Shown piece by piece: positions 6,349 through 12,754 of a DNA stretch of 12,940 bases. How positions within the stretch are numbered: the first letter of the stretch is position 1; each line of letters opens with the position of its first letter. The stretch lies in contig JBBPZZ010000086.1 in NCBI GenBank assembly GCA_038198445.1, positions 1 through 12,940 of the forward strand. Direction: 5' to 3'. The notes under the pieces were generated by a model, which saw nothing but the letters and a program-made list of their open reading frames with translations, had not been told where the DNA came from and ran no database searches. The stretch comes from JACDDK01 sp038198445. GTDB lineage: Bacteria > Actinomycetota > Rubrobacteria > Rubrobacterales > Rubrobacteraceae. Made by a program: the position numbers and the translations under genes.

Positions 6349-7827
6349 TTGGTCCGAATCGGGACGAAAAAAGCCGCTCTGGCGGATATTGTCACCGGGC
6401 TACTTGCAGGGGGTGTCTTCGAGGGCGAAGACACCCCCGAAACATTCGGAGAGGTGGCCCGGACGCCGCACCCCTCCGGAGACTTCTCCGGCAAAAAAAA
6501 CGAGACGTTATTGCTCTACACGGATAGCCTCGCCACCTCCCGTCTGCTGCTCGTCGGTCTGGGAGATCAAAGCTCATTCACTTCGGAGACTCTCCGCCGC
6601 GCTGCCGCCACCGTCGCCAGAAAAGCCCGCTCTCTAAAACTAAGAGAAGCGGCGTTCACCCTTCGGATGCTGGAAGGGTCCGACACGAGACAATCCGCAA
6701 CAGCCGCGGCTGAAGGGGCGACGCTCGGCCTGTACCGCTTTACCCGTTACAAGACTGGCGCCGGTGAAACGGATGGCGTCCAGGTCGAAAGCCTCGACTT
6801 GATCCTGGACGACTCGGCGGACGAAGAAGCCGCGGCTCGTGGCGCGCAGGTTGGAGCGAAACTAGCGGCTGGTACGATCCTCGCGCGAGACCTCGCCAAC
6901 GAGCCCTCCAACATCGCGACGCCGGAGTACCTCGCCGAGAGGGCCCGTGAGATCTCCGGACGGTACGGGATGGAGGCGACCATACTCGACCGGGCCGGGA
7001 TCGAGGCCGAAGGCCTGACCGGACTCGAAGCAGTGGGTCGGTCTGCGTCAAACGAGCCGCGTTTCATCGTACTGGAGCACCGGAAGGGTGGCGACGCTGC
7101 TCCGGTCGTGCTCGTCGGAAAGGCTGTTACGTTCGACTCCGGGGGCATATCCATAAAGCCGTCCGCCGGCATGGAGGAGATGAAGTTCGACATGAGCGGC
7201 GGCGCGGCGGTGCTGGGCGCGATGGAGGCCGTCGGTTCGCTGGACCTTCCGCTCAACGTCGTGGCGCTCGTCCCGGCCACTGAGAACCTGCCCGGAGGAG
7301 ACGCCTTCAAACCGGGCGACGTGCTAAAGATGCACTCGGGCAAGACCGTCGAGAGTCTCTCCACCGACGCCGAGGGGCGCCTCATCCTCGCCGACGCGCT
7401 CTCCTACGCGAAACGTTACGAGCCCGCCGCCGTCATCGACTGCGCCACCCTTACCGGCGCTTGCGTCGTGGCCCTGGGCAACCACGCCTCCGGACTCATG
7501 GGCAATGATGAAGGTTTGATCTCCGAGGTAAAGAGAGCGGGAGAGAAGACCGGCGAACGTGCATGGCCGCTTCCGCTCTTCGACGAGTACACTGAGCAGA
7601 TAAAGGGCGACACCGCCGACATAAAAAACACCGGGGGCCGGGCCGGAGGCGCGCTCACGGCCGGAGCATTCCTAAAGGAGTTCGCCGACTTCCCCTGGGC
7701 GCACCTGGACGTCGCCGGCACCGCTTTCGGCAAGAAGGGCAATGCCTACACCACCAAGGGAGCTACCGGCGTCCCGGCGCGGCTGCTCGTAGAGTTCCTC
7801 ATGGAGCGGACGAAAGGAGCGCGATGA
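6349..7827 (+). CDS. pepA: Leucyl aminopeptidase (cytosol aminopeptidase, M17)
   Basis: A two-metal aminopeptidase removing N-terminal residues from peptides; a cytosolic hexamer in this family. The C-terminal catalytic domain holds the metal and active-site residues: GKAVTFDSGG (Lys and Asp ligands), SIKP (catalytic Lys), KFDMSGG (Asp ligand) and STDAEGRL (Asp, Glu and the catalytic Arg). The usual signature is NTDAEGRL, so Ser replaces Asn here while all ligands are kept. The N-terminal part is the variable macro-like domain. The frame opens at TTG 6301, but AAAGGAG at 6335-6341 lies 7 bases before the in-frame TTG at 6349, giving 492 residues, a normal family length. It overlaps the next gene by 4 bases (ATGA) and heads a six-gene run. 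Confidence 0.93.
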   Translation: MVRIGTKKAALADIVTGLLAGGVFEGEDTPETFGEVARTPHPSGDFSGKKNETLLLYTDSLATSRLLLVGLGDQSSFTSETLRRAAATVARKARSLKLREAAFTLRMLEGSDTRQSATAAAEGATLGLYRFTRYKTGAGETDGVQVESLDLILDDSADEEAAARGAQVGAKLAAGTILARDLANEPSNIATPEYLAERAREISGRYGMEATILDRAGIEAEGLTGLEAVGRSASNEPRFIVLEHRKGGDAAPVVLVGKAVTFDSGGISIKPSAGMEEMKFDMSGGAAVLGAMEAVGSLDLPLNVVALVPATENLPGGDAFKPGDVLKMHSGKTVESLSTDAEGRLILADALSYAKRYEPAAVIDCATLTGACVVALGNHASGLMGNDEGLISEVKRAGEKTGERAWPLPLFDEYTEQIKGDTADIKNTGGRAGGALTAGAFLKEFADFPWAHLDVAGTAFGKKGNAYTTKGATGVPARLLVEFLMERTKGAR

Positions 7828-8465
7828 TCCTGGAGATGCTCACGGTCGGGCCGTTTCAGGAGAACTGCTACATCATCGGTGACGAAGAATCCGGGGCGGG
7901 CGCCCTGATCGACCCTGGAGACGAGGCTGCCCGCATCGCGCTCGCGGTGGAGCAGACGAAACTCGACGTGGAGAAAATTATCATCACCCACGCCCACATA
8001 GACCATGTCGGAGCCGTCGCCACGCTAGTCGACGAATACGCCTGCCCGGTCCTGATGCACGCCGAAGCGGAGCCGATGCTCAAGCAACTCCCAACCCAGG
8101 CGATGATGATGGGAATGCGGTTCGGCAAAGTCCCCAAAGTAGACGGCTATATAGAAGATGAAGAAGTGCTAGAGGTCGGCGGACTCAGGCTGCGATCGCT
8201 GTACACGCCGGGCCATGCTCCAGGCCATCTGTCCTTCTACCTGGAGGATGAAACCCTGGTGTTTTCGGGGGATGCTCTCTTCGCGGGGAGCGTCGGGCGC
8301 GTGGATCTCCCAGGCGGGAGCATGGAGGTTCTACTACGGAGTATCGGACAGCGGCTTCTGACATTGCCGGACGAAACGCAAGTATGTTCCGGACACGGCC
8401 CGCAAACGAGTATCGGGGACGAGCGGGCGAGTAATCCATTTCTAGGCGGAGGAGGACTAATTTGA
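7824..8465 (+). CDS. Metallo-beta-lactamase-fold hydrolase (glyoxalase II-like)
   Basis: A 213-residue, two-zinc hydrolase. Seen: THAHIDH (55-61, the HxHxDH motif), TPGHAPGH (128-135, third His), FSGDALF (147-153, bridging Asp) and SGHGP (189-193, last His). The VGRVDLPGG stretch after the Asp is typical of the YcbL/glyoxalase II-like branch, whose members cleave thioesters such as S-lactoylglutathione or have unknown substrates. The C-terminal substrate domain of true glyoxalase II is absent, so this is a short single-domain form. The ATG overlaps the aminopeptidase stop (ATGA), and its own stop overlaps the next TTG. The Gly-rich C-terminus (FLGGGGLI) is encoded by the GGAGGAGG that serves as the ribosome binding site for the next gene. 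Cytosolic, substrate unknown. Confidence 0.9.
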   Translation: MILEMLTVGPFQENCYIIGDEESGAGALIDPGDEAARIALAVEQTKLDVEKIIITHAHIDHVGAVATLVDEYACPVLMHAEAEPMLKQLPTQAMMMGMRFGKVPKVDGYIEDEEVLEVGGLRLRSLYTPGHAPGHLSFYLEDETLVFSGDALFAGSVGRVDLPGGSMEVLLRSIGQRLLTLPDETQVCSGHGPQTSIGDERASNPFLGGGGLI

Positions 8466-8986
8466 GCGAGAGCGTTGAGAAGCATCGGAAGTCGGCGCCG
8501 GAACACGTCCGGGTGGCCGTGCTCACCATAAGCGACACGCGCACCCAGGAGACTGACACCGGTGGAGACACCATCGTGGAGCTTCTGGAAGAGGCCGGAC
8601 ACGAAGTCGTTGACCGAACCATAGTCCGGGACGAGGCCTCTCGCATACGGACTACGCTGGTCAATCTGCTCGCGCGATCCGAGGTAGATGCGATCGTCAC
8701 GACCGGCGGAACAGGCATCTCGGCCCGCGATACGACGTACGAGGTCGTGGACCGCATGATCGACAAACGGCTCGATGGGTTTGGGGAAATTTTTCGGATG
8801 CTCTCATTCGAGGAAATTGGGGCCGCGGCCATGTTGAGCCGCTCGATAGCCGGGACCGTGGGCATGAAGTTCGTCGCTAGCCTGCCCGGCTCCCGTAATG
8901 CGGTTCGCCTGGCGATGGAGAAACTGCTCGTACCGGAGATCTCACACGTAGTCTTCGAGCTTCGCAAGCATCAGGAAAGCAGGTAG
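8462..8986 (+). CDS. MoaB/MogA-family molybdopterin-binding protein
   Basis: A 174-residue protein. Seen: VAVLTISDTRT near the N-terminus, IVTTGGTGISARD in the middle (molybdopterin/adenylyl-binding loop) and SLPGSRNAVRLAMEKLL towards the end. This is the MoCF-binding fold of MoaB/MogA. MogA-type members adenylylate molybdopterin before molybdenum insertion, and some MoaB proteins do this job. No other molybdenum cofactor gene is visible here, so its partners must be elsewhere. The start is TTG at 8462 directly behind GGAGGAGG, in a TTGA overlap with the hydrolase stop, which suggests translational coupling. The first 14 or so residues are a charged extension. Cytosolic. Family call firm; MoaB versus MogA not decided. 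Confidence 0.9.
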   Translation: MSESVEKHRKSAPEHVRVAVLTISDTRTQETDTGGDTIVELLEEAGHEVVDRTIVRDEASRIRTTLVNLLARSEVDAIVTTGGTGISARDTTYEVVDRMIDKRLDGFGEIFRMLSFEEIGAAAMLSRSIAGTVGMKFVASLPGSRNAVRLAMEKLLVPEISHVVFELRKHQESR

Positions 8987-8991
8987 ATCGC

Positions 8992-9249
8992 ATGGAACGC
9001 GAACCTCTATCTCCCGATAATGAGGCCCTCTGGCGCAGGCTGTGGGAGATCTGGCAAAACAACGACGAGGACGATGTCATCATCGACTCCTCGAAGCTGG
9101 AGGAACTGGAAGAAGAGGTCCCCGCTCTCGAAGGCCGGATGAAGACCGCCCTGGCGTACCTCCAGCGAGCCCGCTACATCCAGTACCGCTCCGGCGTCGG
9201 TGACGAGGGACTTGAGCCAATCCTCTACGATGTCTACGAACCACGCTAG
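8992..9249 (+). CDS. 85-residue hypothetical acidic protein
   Basis: No family is recognised. The protein has a Trp-rich amphipathic start (LWRRLWEIWQ, 13-22), a strongly acidic stretch (DEDD then EELEEE, about 25-42), a helical middle (MKTALAYLQRARYIQYRSG, 50-68) and the end ILYDVYEPR. The middle and end resemble a small helix-turn-strand or partial winged-helix unit, but this is only an impression. The ATG follows the MoaB-family stop by 5 bases, with a weak AGG 8 bases upstream, and the stop lies 1 base before the next ATG. The tight fit between two well-defined genes and normal high-GC codon use support a real gene. Function unknown. Confidence 0.75.
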   Translation: MEREPLSPDNEALWRRLWEIWQNNDEDDVIIDSSKLEELEEEVPALEGRMKTALAYLQRARYIQYRSGVGDEGLEPILYDVYEPR

Positions 9250-9250
9250 G

Positions 9251-9706
9251 ATGACGAAGATGACCTGGATCCTACTTATTCCGCTTGCGCTGGCGGCCGG
9301 TATGGCGCTACCGATTCAGTTCGGCGTGAATACCCAGCTACGCAACGTCGTCGGCGGCCCCGTTTACGCTGCGGCAATTTCATTCCTCGTGGGTACGATA
9401 GTGTTGTTCGCGGCCACGCTTATAGTGCGCCGTTCGATACCCGAGGTCGGGTCCCTTGCACACGCCCCCTGGTGGATGTGGACTGGAGGCCTACTCGGCG
9501 CTTTCTTCGTACTGGCCTCCGTAATCCTGACCCCCCGACTGGGCACCGCCGCCACGATCGGCCTTATCCTATCCGGCCAGATTATTGCCTCCATTGCTAT
9601 AGACAGCTTCGGCCTGCTTCGGGTCCCGGTCCACGAAGCCAGCCTCCCCCGCCTCCTCGGAGCAGCCCTGATAATCGGCGGGGTCGTGCTCGTCCAGAGG
9701 TTCTGA
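9251..9706 (+). CDS. YdcZ/DUF606-like small membrane transporter (DMT superfamily)
   Basis: A 151-residue membrane protein with about five hydrophobic segments. Seen: LALAAGMALPIQFGVNTQLR near the N-terminus (the LPIQxxxN motif of this family), AAISFLVGTIVLF, WWMWTGGLLGAFFVLASV, TIGLILSGQIIASIAID and LGAALIIGGVVLVQRF at the end. This matches DUF606/YdcZ, half-length members of the drug/metabolite transporter superfamily that act as dimers. The ligand is unknown. The frame is open from further upstream, but ATG at 9251 lies 1 base after the previous stop. ATG at 9260, with AGGA 8 bases before it, would give 148 residues and may be the true start. It is part of the plus-strand operon. Confidence 0.87.
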   Translation: MTKMTWILLIPLALAAGMALPIQFGVNTQLRNVVGGPVYAAAISFLVGTIVLFAATLIVRRSIPEVGSLAHAPWWMWTGGLLGAFFVLASVILTPRLGTAATIGLILSGQIIASIAIDSFGLLRVPVHEASLPRLLGAALIIGGVVLVQRF

Positions 9707-9717
9707 ATGATGAATAC

Positions 9718-10299
9718 GTGAAGAGCATCTGCGTCTTCTGCGGTTCCAGTCCGGGGGCGGACGAAGCATATGCGGAGAGTGCCCGGCAACTGGGCAAAGT
9801 CCTGGCCCAGGCGGACATTACCCTGGTCTACGGCGGCGGCCACGTCGGCTTGATGGGTGTCGTGGCGGACTCCGCACTTGAATCCGGTGGCGAGGTGCTC
9901 GGAGTAATGCCGAAAGCGTTGGTGGAGCGGGAAATTTCTCATGGCGGCCTCACGGACTTGCGCGTGGTTGGCTCGATGCACGAGCGTAAGGCGCTAATGG
10001 CCGGGTTGTCCGAGGGGTTCATAGCGCTGCCGGGCGGCACGGGAACGCTGGAAGAGTTCTTCGAGGTATTGACGTGGACGCAGCTTGGAGAACACCAGAA
10101 GCCATGCGGGCTGCTAAACGCGGCGGGCTACTACGACCCTCTGCTCCGGTTCTTCGATCACATGGTAGAGCAACGCTTTTTGAAGGAGGAGCACCGCGCG
10201 TTGATGCTCGTCGAAGAGGACCCGCGGACTCTCCTCGCCAGTTTCGCCAGCTACGATCCCCCGAAGACCGCAAAGTGGATAGATAAATCGGAGACGTGA
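9718..10299 (+). CDS. LOG-family protein (TIGR00730), nucleoside 5'-monophosphate phosphoribohydrolase
   Basis: A 193-residue Rossmann-fold protein. Seen: SICVFCGSSPG at the N-terminus, LVYGGGHVGLMG, a MHERKALM motif and PGGTGTLEEFFEV (the PGGxGTxxE signature with the catalytic Glu). LOG enzymes split cytokinin-type nucleoside monophosphates into base and ribose 5-phosphate; many bacterial members may act on AMP or other purine nucleotides. The frame is open far upstream (in-frame ATG near 9472), but that part overlaps the transporter in another frame and has no family likeness. GTG at 9718, 11 bases after the transporter stop, places SICVFCGSS at the N-terminus as expected. The ribosome binding site is weak (AGAGG is distant), so coupling to the gene before is likely. 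Last gene of the run. Confidence 0.92.
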   Translation: MKSICVFCGSSPGADEAYAESARQLGKVLAQADITLVYGGGHVGLMGVVADSALESGGEVLGVMPKALVEREISHGGLTDLRVVGSMHERKALMAGLSEGFIALPGGTGTLEEFFEVLTWTQLGEHQKPCGLLNAAGYYDPLLRFFDHMVEQRFLKEEHRALMLVEEDPRTLLASFASYDPPKTAKWIDKSET

Positions 10300-10400
10300 A
10301 CCGTGGAAAGGCGATACCTGGGTGGCTGTGGTCCCAAGCGAATAATACACGCGGACGTGCTCCGGATAACGGCTCCGGTCTCCAGGTAGAGCAAGAAGAT

Positions 10401-10432
10401 GGCGGCCAGCCCAAACAACCAGGCTGGCCGCC
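10401..10432. terminator. Strong hairpin between the convergent LOG and aldolase genes
   Basis: GGCGGCCAGCC (10401-10411) pairs perfectly with GGCTGGCCGCC (10422-10432) around a 10-base loop. It lies 20 bases beyond the aldolase stop and about 100 bases beyond the LOG stop. On the minus strand it is followed by ATCTTCTTGCT, a weak T-rich tail, and on the plus strand by no T-run. It is probably the aldolase terminator and may also halt plus-strand transcripts. Confidence 0.7.
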
Positions 10433-10452
10433 AAGATCCGTCAGTACAATAG

Positions 10453-11481
10453 TTACGCGGTCGTTAGCTCGTGACCTTCCTGCTCGTAGCGAGAGGCCAT
10501 TTCCCCCAGGGTGAGCGGCTCGTAGTCTCCGGCGTGTCCTGCCTGCCCAAATGCTTCCATACGCGCCTTAACGACCTCCTGCATGGCGGCGCGGGCCGGC
10601 TTGAGGTAGTAGCGCGGGTCGAACTCGCCGGGCTCCTCGGAGAAGGCCTTGCGGATTGCGCCCGTAGAGGCGAGCCGCAGGTCGGTATCCACGTTGACCT
10701 TGCGGACACCGTGCTTGATGCCTTCCTGGATCTCACGCACCGGTACGCCCCACGTCGGCTCTATCTGGCCGCCGTACTGGTTGATGGTGTCCACGAGCTC
10801 CTTCGGGACGCTGGAGGAGCCGTGCATGACCAGGTGCGTATTCGGGAGCCGTTTGTTGATCTCCTCGATAATGTGCATCGCCAGGACTTCACGGTCGGGC
10901 TCCTTGGTAAACTTGTAAGCTCCGTGGCTCGTGCCGATCGCGACCGCCAGAGCATCGACCCCCGTCCGCTCGACAAATTCCACCGCCTGATCCGGGTCCG
11001 TCAGATTCACCTCCCCGGATCCCACACCGTCCTCAATACCGCCGAGCGTTCCAAGCTCGCCCTCGACCGTGACACCCCGCTCGTGGGCCATCTCGACGAC
11101 CTCGCGGGTTACGCGCACGTTGTACTCGAAGTCCGCGGGGGTCTTCCCATCTTCTTCCAGGGACCCGTCCATCATCACGCTCGTGAATCCGAGGTCTATG
11201 GCACTCTTGCAGGTGGCCGGACCGTTGCCGTGATCCTGGTGCAAGGCCACCGGGATCTCGGGATAGACTTCCGCCGCCGCCAGCATCAGATGATAAAGGA
11301 AGCGGTCATTGGCGTACTTGCGGGCGCCCCGCGAGGCCTGGATTATGACTGGAGAGTTGGTCTCCTGCGCGGCCTCCATGATCGCCTGTATCTGCTCCAG
11401 ATTGTTTACGTTGAACGCTCCCACTCCATAGCCGCCCTTGGCCGCCTCGTCAAGAAGCTGGCGCATTGTTACGAGTGCCAT
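10453..11481 (-). CDS. fba: Fructose-1,6-bisphosphate aldolase, class II (CbbA-like)
   Basis: Zinc aldolase of glycolysis and gluconeogenesis: fructose 1,6-bisphosphate to dihydroxyacetone phosphate plus glyceraldehyde 3-phosphate, in the cytosol. The protein is 342 residues. Seen: GAFNVNNLEQ (21-30), VALHQDHG (78-85, catalytic D83 and zinc ligand H84), VEGELGTLGG (139-148), AIGTSHGAYK (181-190, zinc ligand H186), LVMHGSSSVP (217-226, zinc ligand H220) and KVNVDTDLRLA (261-271, phosphate-binding NxDTD). The HQDHG form and the length fit the CbbA/type B branch, known from Calvin-cycle and other bacteria. The ATG follows GGAGGAG with a 4-base gap. The gene has its own promoter and terminator. 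I see no Calvin-cycle partner here, so a glycolytic or gluconeogenic role is the simplest reading. Confidence 0.96.
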   Translation of the reverse strand: MALVTMRQLLDEAAKGGYGVGAFNVNNLEQIQAIMEAAQETNSPVIIQASRGARKYANDRFLYHLMLAAAEVYPEIPVALHQDHGNGPATCKSAIDLGFTSVMMDGSLEEDGKTPADFEYNVRVTREVVEMAHERGVTVEGELGTLGGIEDGVGSGEVNLTDPDQAVEFVERTGVDALAVAIGTSHGAYKFTKEPDREVLAMHIIEEINKRLPNTHLVMHGSSSVPKELVDTINQYGGQIEPTWGVPVREIQEGIKHGVRKVNVDTDLRLASTGAIRKAFSEEPGEFDPRYYLKPARAAMQEVVKARMEAFGQAGHAGDYEPLTLGEMASRYEQEGHELTTA

Positions 11482-11544
11482 AAATCTCCTCCGTTCGACT
11501 TCTCACCACAGCCCGGCGCCTCGCCGCCAGGACCTCACTTACCT

Positions 11545-11572
11545 AGTATAGACGTTTCTTGGCCTGACACAA
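11545..11572 (-). promoter_or_regulatory. Candidate aldolase promoter
   Basis: Minus strand: TTGTGT (11572-11567), a 16-base spacer, then TATACT (11550-11545). The leader would be about 55-60 bases. The -35 box overlaps the T-run of the upstream sortase terminator, so the two units are packed closely. Confidence 0.5.
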
Positions 11573-11602
11573 AAGGAAAAAGAGCGCCCGGCAAGGCGCT
11601 CT
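11571..11602 (-). terminator. Intrinsic terminator of the sortase gene
   Basis: On the minus strand AGAGCGCC (11602-11595) pairs perfectly with GGCGCTCT (11588-11581) around a 6-base loop, followed by TTTTCCTTTT. It lies 25 bases beyond the sortase stop. Confidence 0.9.
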
Positions 11603-11627
11603 CGAAGTCCTCTAGTTGAGCTGGAAG

Positions 11628-12410
11628 CTAGGCAATATCCACCGCGACCCGCTCCCCCTGCACTATGAGACGCTGGTCGTAGGCTGGAGGGTCCACGCAC
11701 GTCTGAAGCGTAACCATGTCTTTGCCCGGAACTGGCGCGGTAACCCAGGAATCATAAGGCGTCACGGTTACGATGTTGGTTACCTCGTAAGTGTAAGTCG
11801 TGCCGTTCGAGTCGGTCAGGTAGATCTTATCGCCATACGTCATGTTCGGCAGGTTGGCGAACTGATAGAAGCTCCCGGTTCCAGAGTACCCCAGCACATG
11901 GGCCGCTATATAGGTATTGGCTTTCGGCTGCCACGGGAACCCGCTGGATGGCAACTTTATAGCCCCGTTGTCCATGGCCGCGTCGTCGTTAGTGTTCGCC
12001 ACGTAGTCGCCCTGACGCCCCATCTTGGGAACCGTCAGATAAAGCGCGTCGTCGGGCGGAGCAGGTATCTTTGGCCCCGCTTCAGCCTTCTTCTTCGCCT
12101 CGGCCTTTTTGGCCTCTTCCTTCTTCTTGGCCGCCGCCTCTTCCTTTGCCTTTTTGGCTTCCGCGGCCTTCTTAGCCTCAGCCGCCTTCTTAGCCTCCAT
12201 GTCGGCTACCGCGTTCGGAGCCTTCTCGACCTTCGGAGACTTAACCCTCTCCACCTTGTTAGTCTTGGCGACGGGAGCGGATCTCTGCGACGGGTCTATG
12301 CCGATAAACATCAGACCGCTAAGAATCACGATGACGAGTGAAGCGAACACGGCAAGTCCCGCACTCTGCCTGCGACGCCTGAATTTGCGCCTGTCTGATC
12401 TTCGTCCCAT
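11628..12410 (-). CDS. Membrane-anchored sortase (class D/E-like) with a Lys/Ala-rich spacer
   Basis: A cysteine transpeptidase that should cleave surface proteins at an LPxTG-like site and join them to the cell wall or to each other, acting outside the membrane. The protein is 260 residues. Order: very basic N-terminus (1-14), one membrane helix (about 17-38), a spacer with a run of Ala, Lys and Glu (about 70-112), then the catalytic barrel (about 120-260). Catalytic residues seen: H171 in YIAAHVLGYSG, C238 in VTLQTC and R247 in YDQRLIVQGE. The topology is signal-anchor with the C-terminal domain outside. The ATG at 12410 has no ribosome binding site, and the next bases upstream form half of a dyad. 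No substrate gene is nearby, so this looks like a stand-alone housekeeping sortase. The class is not certain. Confidence 0.92.
   Translation of the reverse strand: MGRRSDRRKFRRRRQSAGLAVFASLVIVILSGLMFIGIDPSQRSAPVAKTNKVERVKSPKVEKAPNAVADMEAKKAAEAKKAAEAKKAKEEAAAKKKEEAKKAEAKKKAEAGPKIPAPPDDALYLTVPKMGRQGDYVANTNDDAAMDNGAIKLPSSGFPWQPKANTYIAAHVLGYSGTGSFYQFANLPNMTYGDKIYLTDSNGTTYTYEVTNIVTVTPYDSWVTAPVPGKDMVTLQTCVDPPAYDQRLIVQGERVAVDIA
12166..12197 (-). repeat. Short direct repeat coding for the Lys/Ala spacer of the sortase
   Basis: GCCTTCTTAGCCTC (plus strand) occurs at 12166-12179 and again at 12184-12197, an 18-base period coding for AEAKKA units. Beyond this the repeat is visible only in the protein. 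It could expand or contract by slippage in whole codons. Confidence 0.6.
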
Positions 12411-12411
12411 G

Positions 12412-12438
12412 CGCGAGATTCTAACAATACTTCTCGCG
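12412..12438 (-). promoter_or_regulatory. Dyad over the -10 box next to the sortase start
   Basis: CGCGAGA (12412-12418) and TCTCGCG (12432-12438) are perfect 7-base arms with a 13-base gap, so centres lie 20 bases (two helical turns) apart. The minus-strand -10-like box TAGAAT (12423-12418) lies inside and ends 7 bases before the ATG, which would give a leaderless or nearly leaderless mRNA, in keeping with the missing ribosome binding site. If transcription starts further up, the dyad would form an RNA hairpin touching the start codon. Confidence 0.5.
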
Positions 12439-12462
12439 TAACGGTAGGGATATTGGTACGGA

Positions 12463-12491
12463 TTTTTAAGATTTGCGAAAATTCATGTCAT
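12463..12491 (-). promoter_or_regulatory. Second candidate sortase promoter
   Basis: Minus strand: ATGACA (12491-12486, five of six matches to TTGACA), a 17-base spacer, then TAAAAA (12468-12463). Transcription would start near 12456 and give a leader of about 45 bases carrying the CGCGAGA/TCTCGCG hairpin. Confidence 0.4.
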
Positions 12492-12501
12492 ATTTCGTAC
12501 C

Positions 12502-12538
12502 TCATGCTACAGGCTGAAACCATTCCTGTAACGCATGA
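12502..12538. repeat. Bulged 12-pair inverted repeat
   Basis: TCATGCTACAGG (12502-12513) pairs with CCTGTAACGCATGA (12525-12538) with two extra bases (AC) bulged on the right arm and an 11-base loop. There is no T-run on either side, so it is unlikely to be a terminator. An operator or a leader hairpin fits better. Confidence 0.5.
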
Positions 12539-12551
12539 AACAGCTCATGTT

Positions 12552-12570
12552 CCCCCATCTAAAATGGGGG
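12552..12570. repeat. Perfect 7-pair hairpin CCCCCAT-CTAAA-ATGGGGG
   Basis: Arms at 12552-12558 and 12564-12570 with a 5-base loop. It is not followed by T on the plus strand (GTGCGG follows). It lies about 185 bases before the ABC gene start and may be part of its leader. Confidence 0.5.
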
Positions 12571-12754
12571 GTGCGGAGTCTCCGGGACAGTTTCCAAGAG
12601 CATCCAGCAGCAGTGGAAGTGCTCACTGTGTAACCCGGTGAAGTAGTATATCTGTCTACGAAGATAATACCTGGAGGCTTCGGCGCGGCCGGACGTACCG
12701 GCGAGCGTCCATTCCATACAAGGATATCCGAACTGAGACCTGGAGCATCGACGT

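Larger units (their letters stand above)
12411..12754. other. Divergent control region between sortase and ABC ATPase, rich in inverted repeats
   Basis: I see no convincing gene in these 344 bases. The part near the sortase is A+T-rich, unlike the rest of the window. Inverted repeats seen: CGCGAGA/TCTCGCG (12412-12438), GGTACG/CGTACC (12455-12501), TCATGC..TACAGG/CCTGTA..GCATGA (12502-12538), CCCCCAT/ATGGGGG with loop CTAAA (12552-12570), GTATATCT/AGATAATAC with one bulge (12646-12670) and GGATATCC (12722-12729). They may be operators or a structured leader of the ABC gene. I do not recognise a known riboswitch class in them. Confidence 0.5.

Noticed and set aside
6747..7385. 212-codon minus-strand open frame inside the aminopeptidase gene
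   Set aside because: Ser/Pro/Ala-rich translation typical of a shadow frame in high-GC DNA.
8185..8967. 260-codon minus-strand open frame across the hydrolase and MoaB-like genes
   Set aside because: It spans two well-supported genes on the opposite strand, with Ser/Arg-rich shadow composition.
9472..9717. N-terminal extension of the LOG protein from an ATG at 9472
   Set aside because: It overlaps the transporter gene in another frame, and family members begin at SICVFCGSS, which fits the GTG at 9718.
10471..11619. 382-codon plus-strand open frame opposite the aldolase
   Set aside because: Long only because it mirrors the codon bias of the aldolase; no recognisable domain, and it runs through the aldolase promoter and the sortase terminator.
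12539..12754. Known riboswitch (TPP, cobalamin, c-di-GMP, c-di-AMP) before the ABC gene
   Set aside because: None of the conserved core strings I know for these classes is present. A novel structured RNA is kept only as a possibility.
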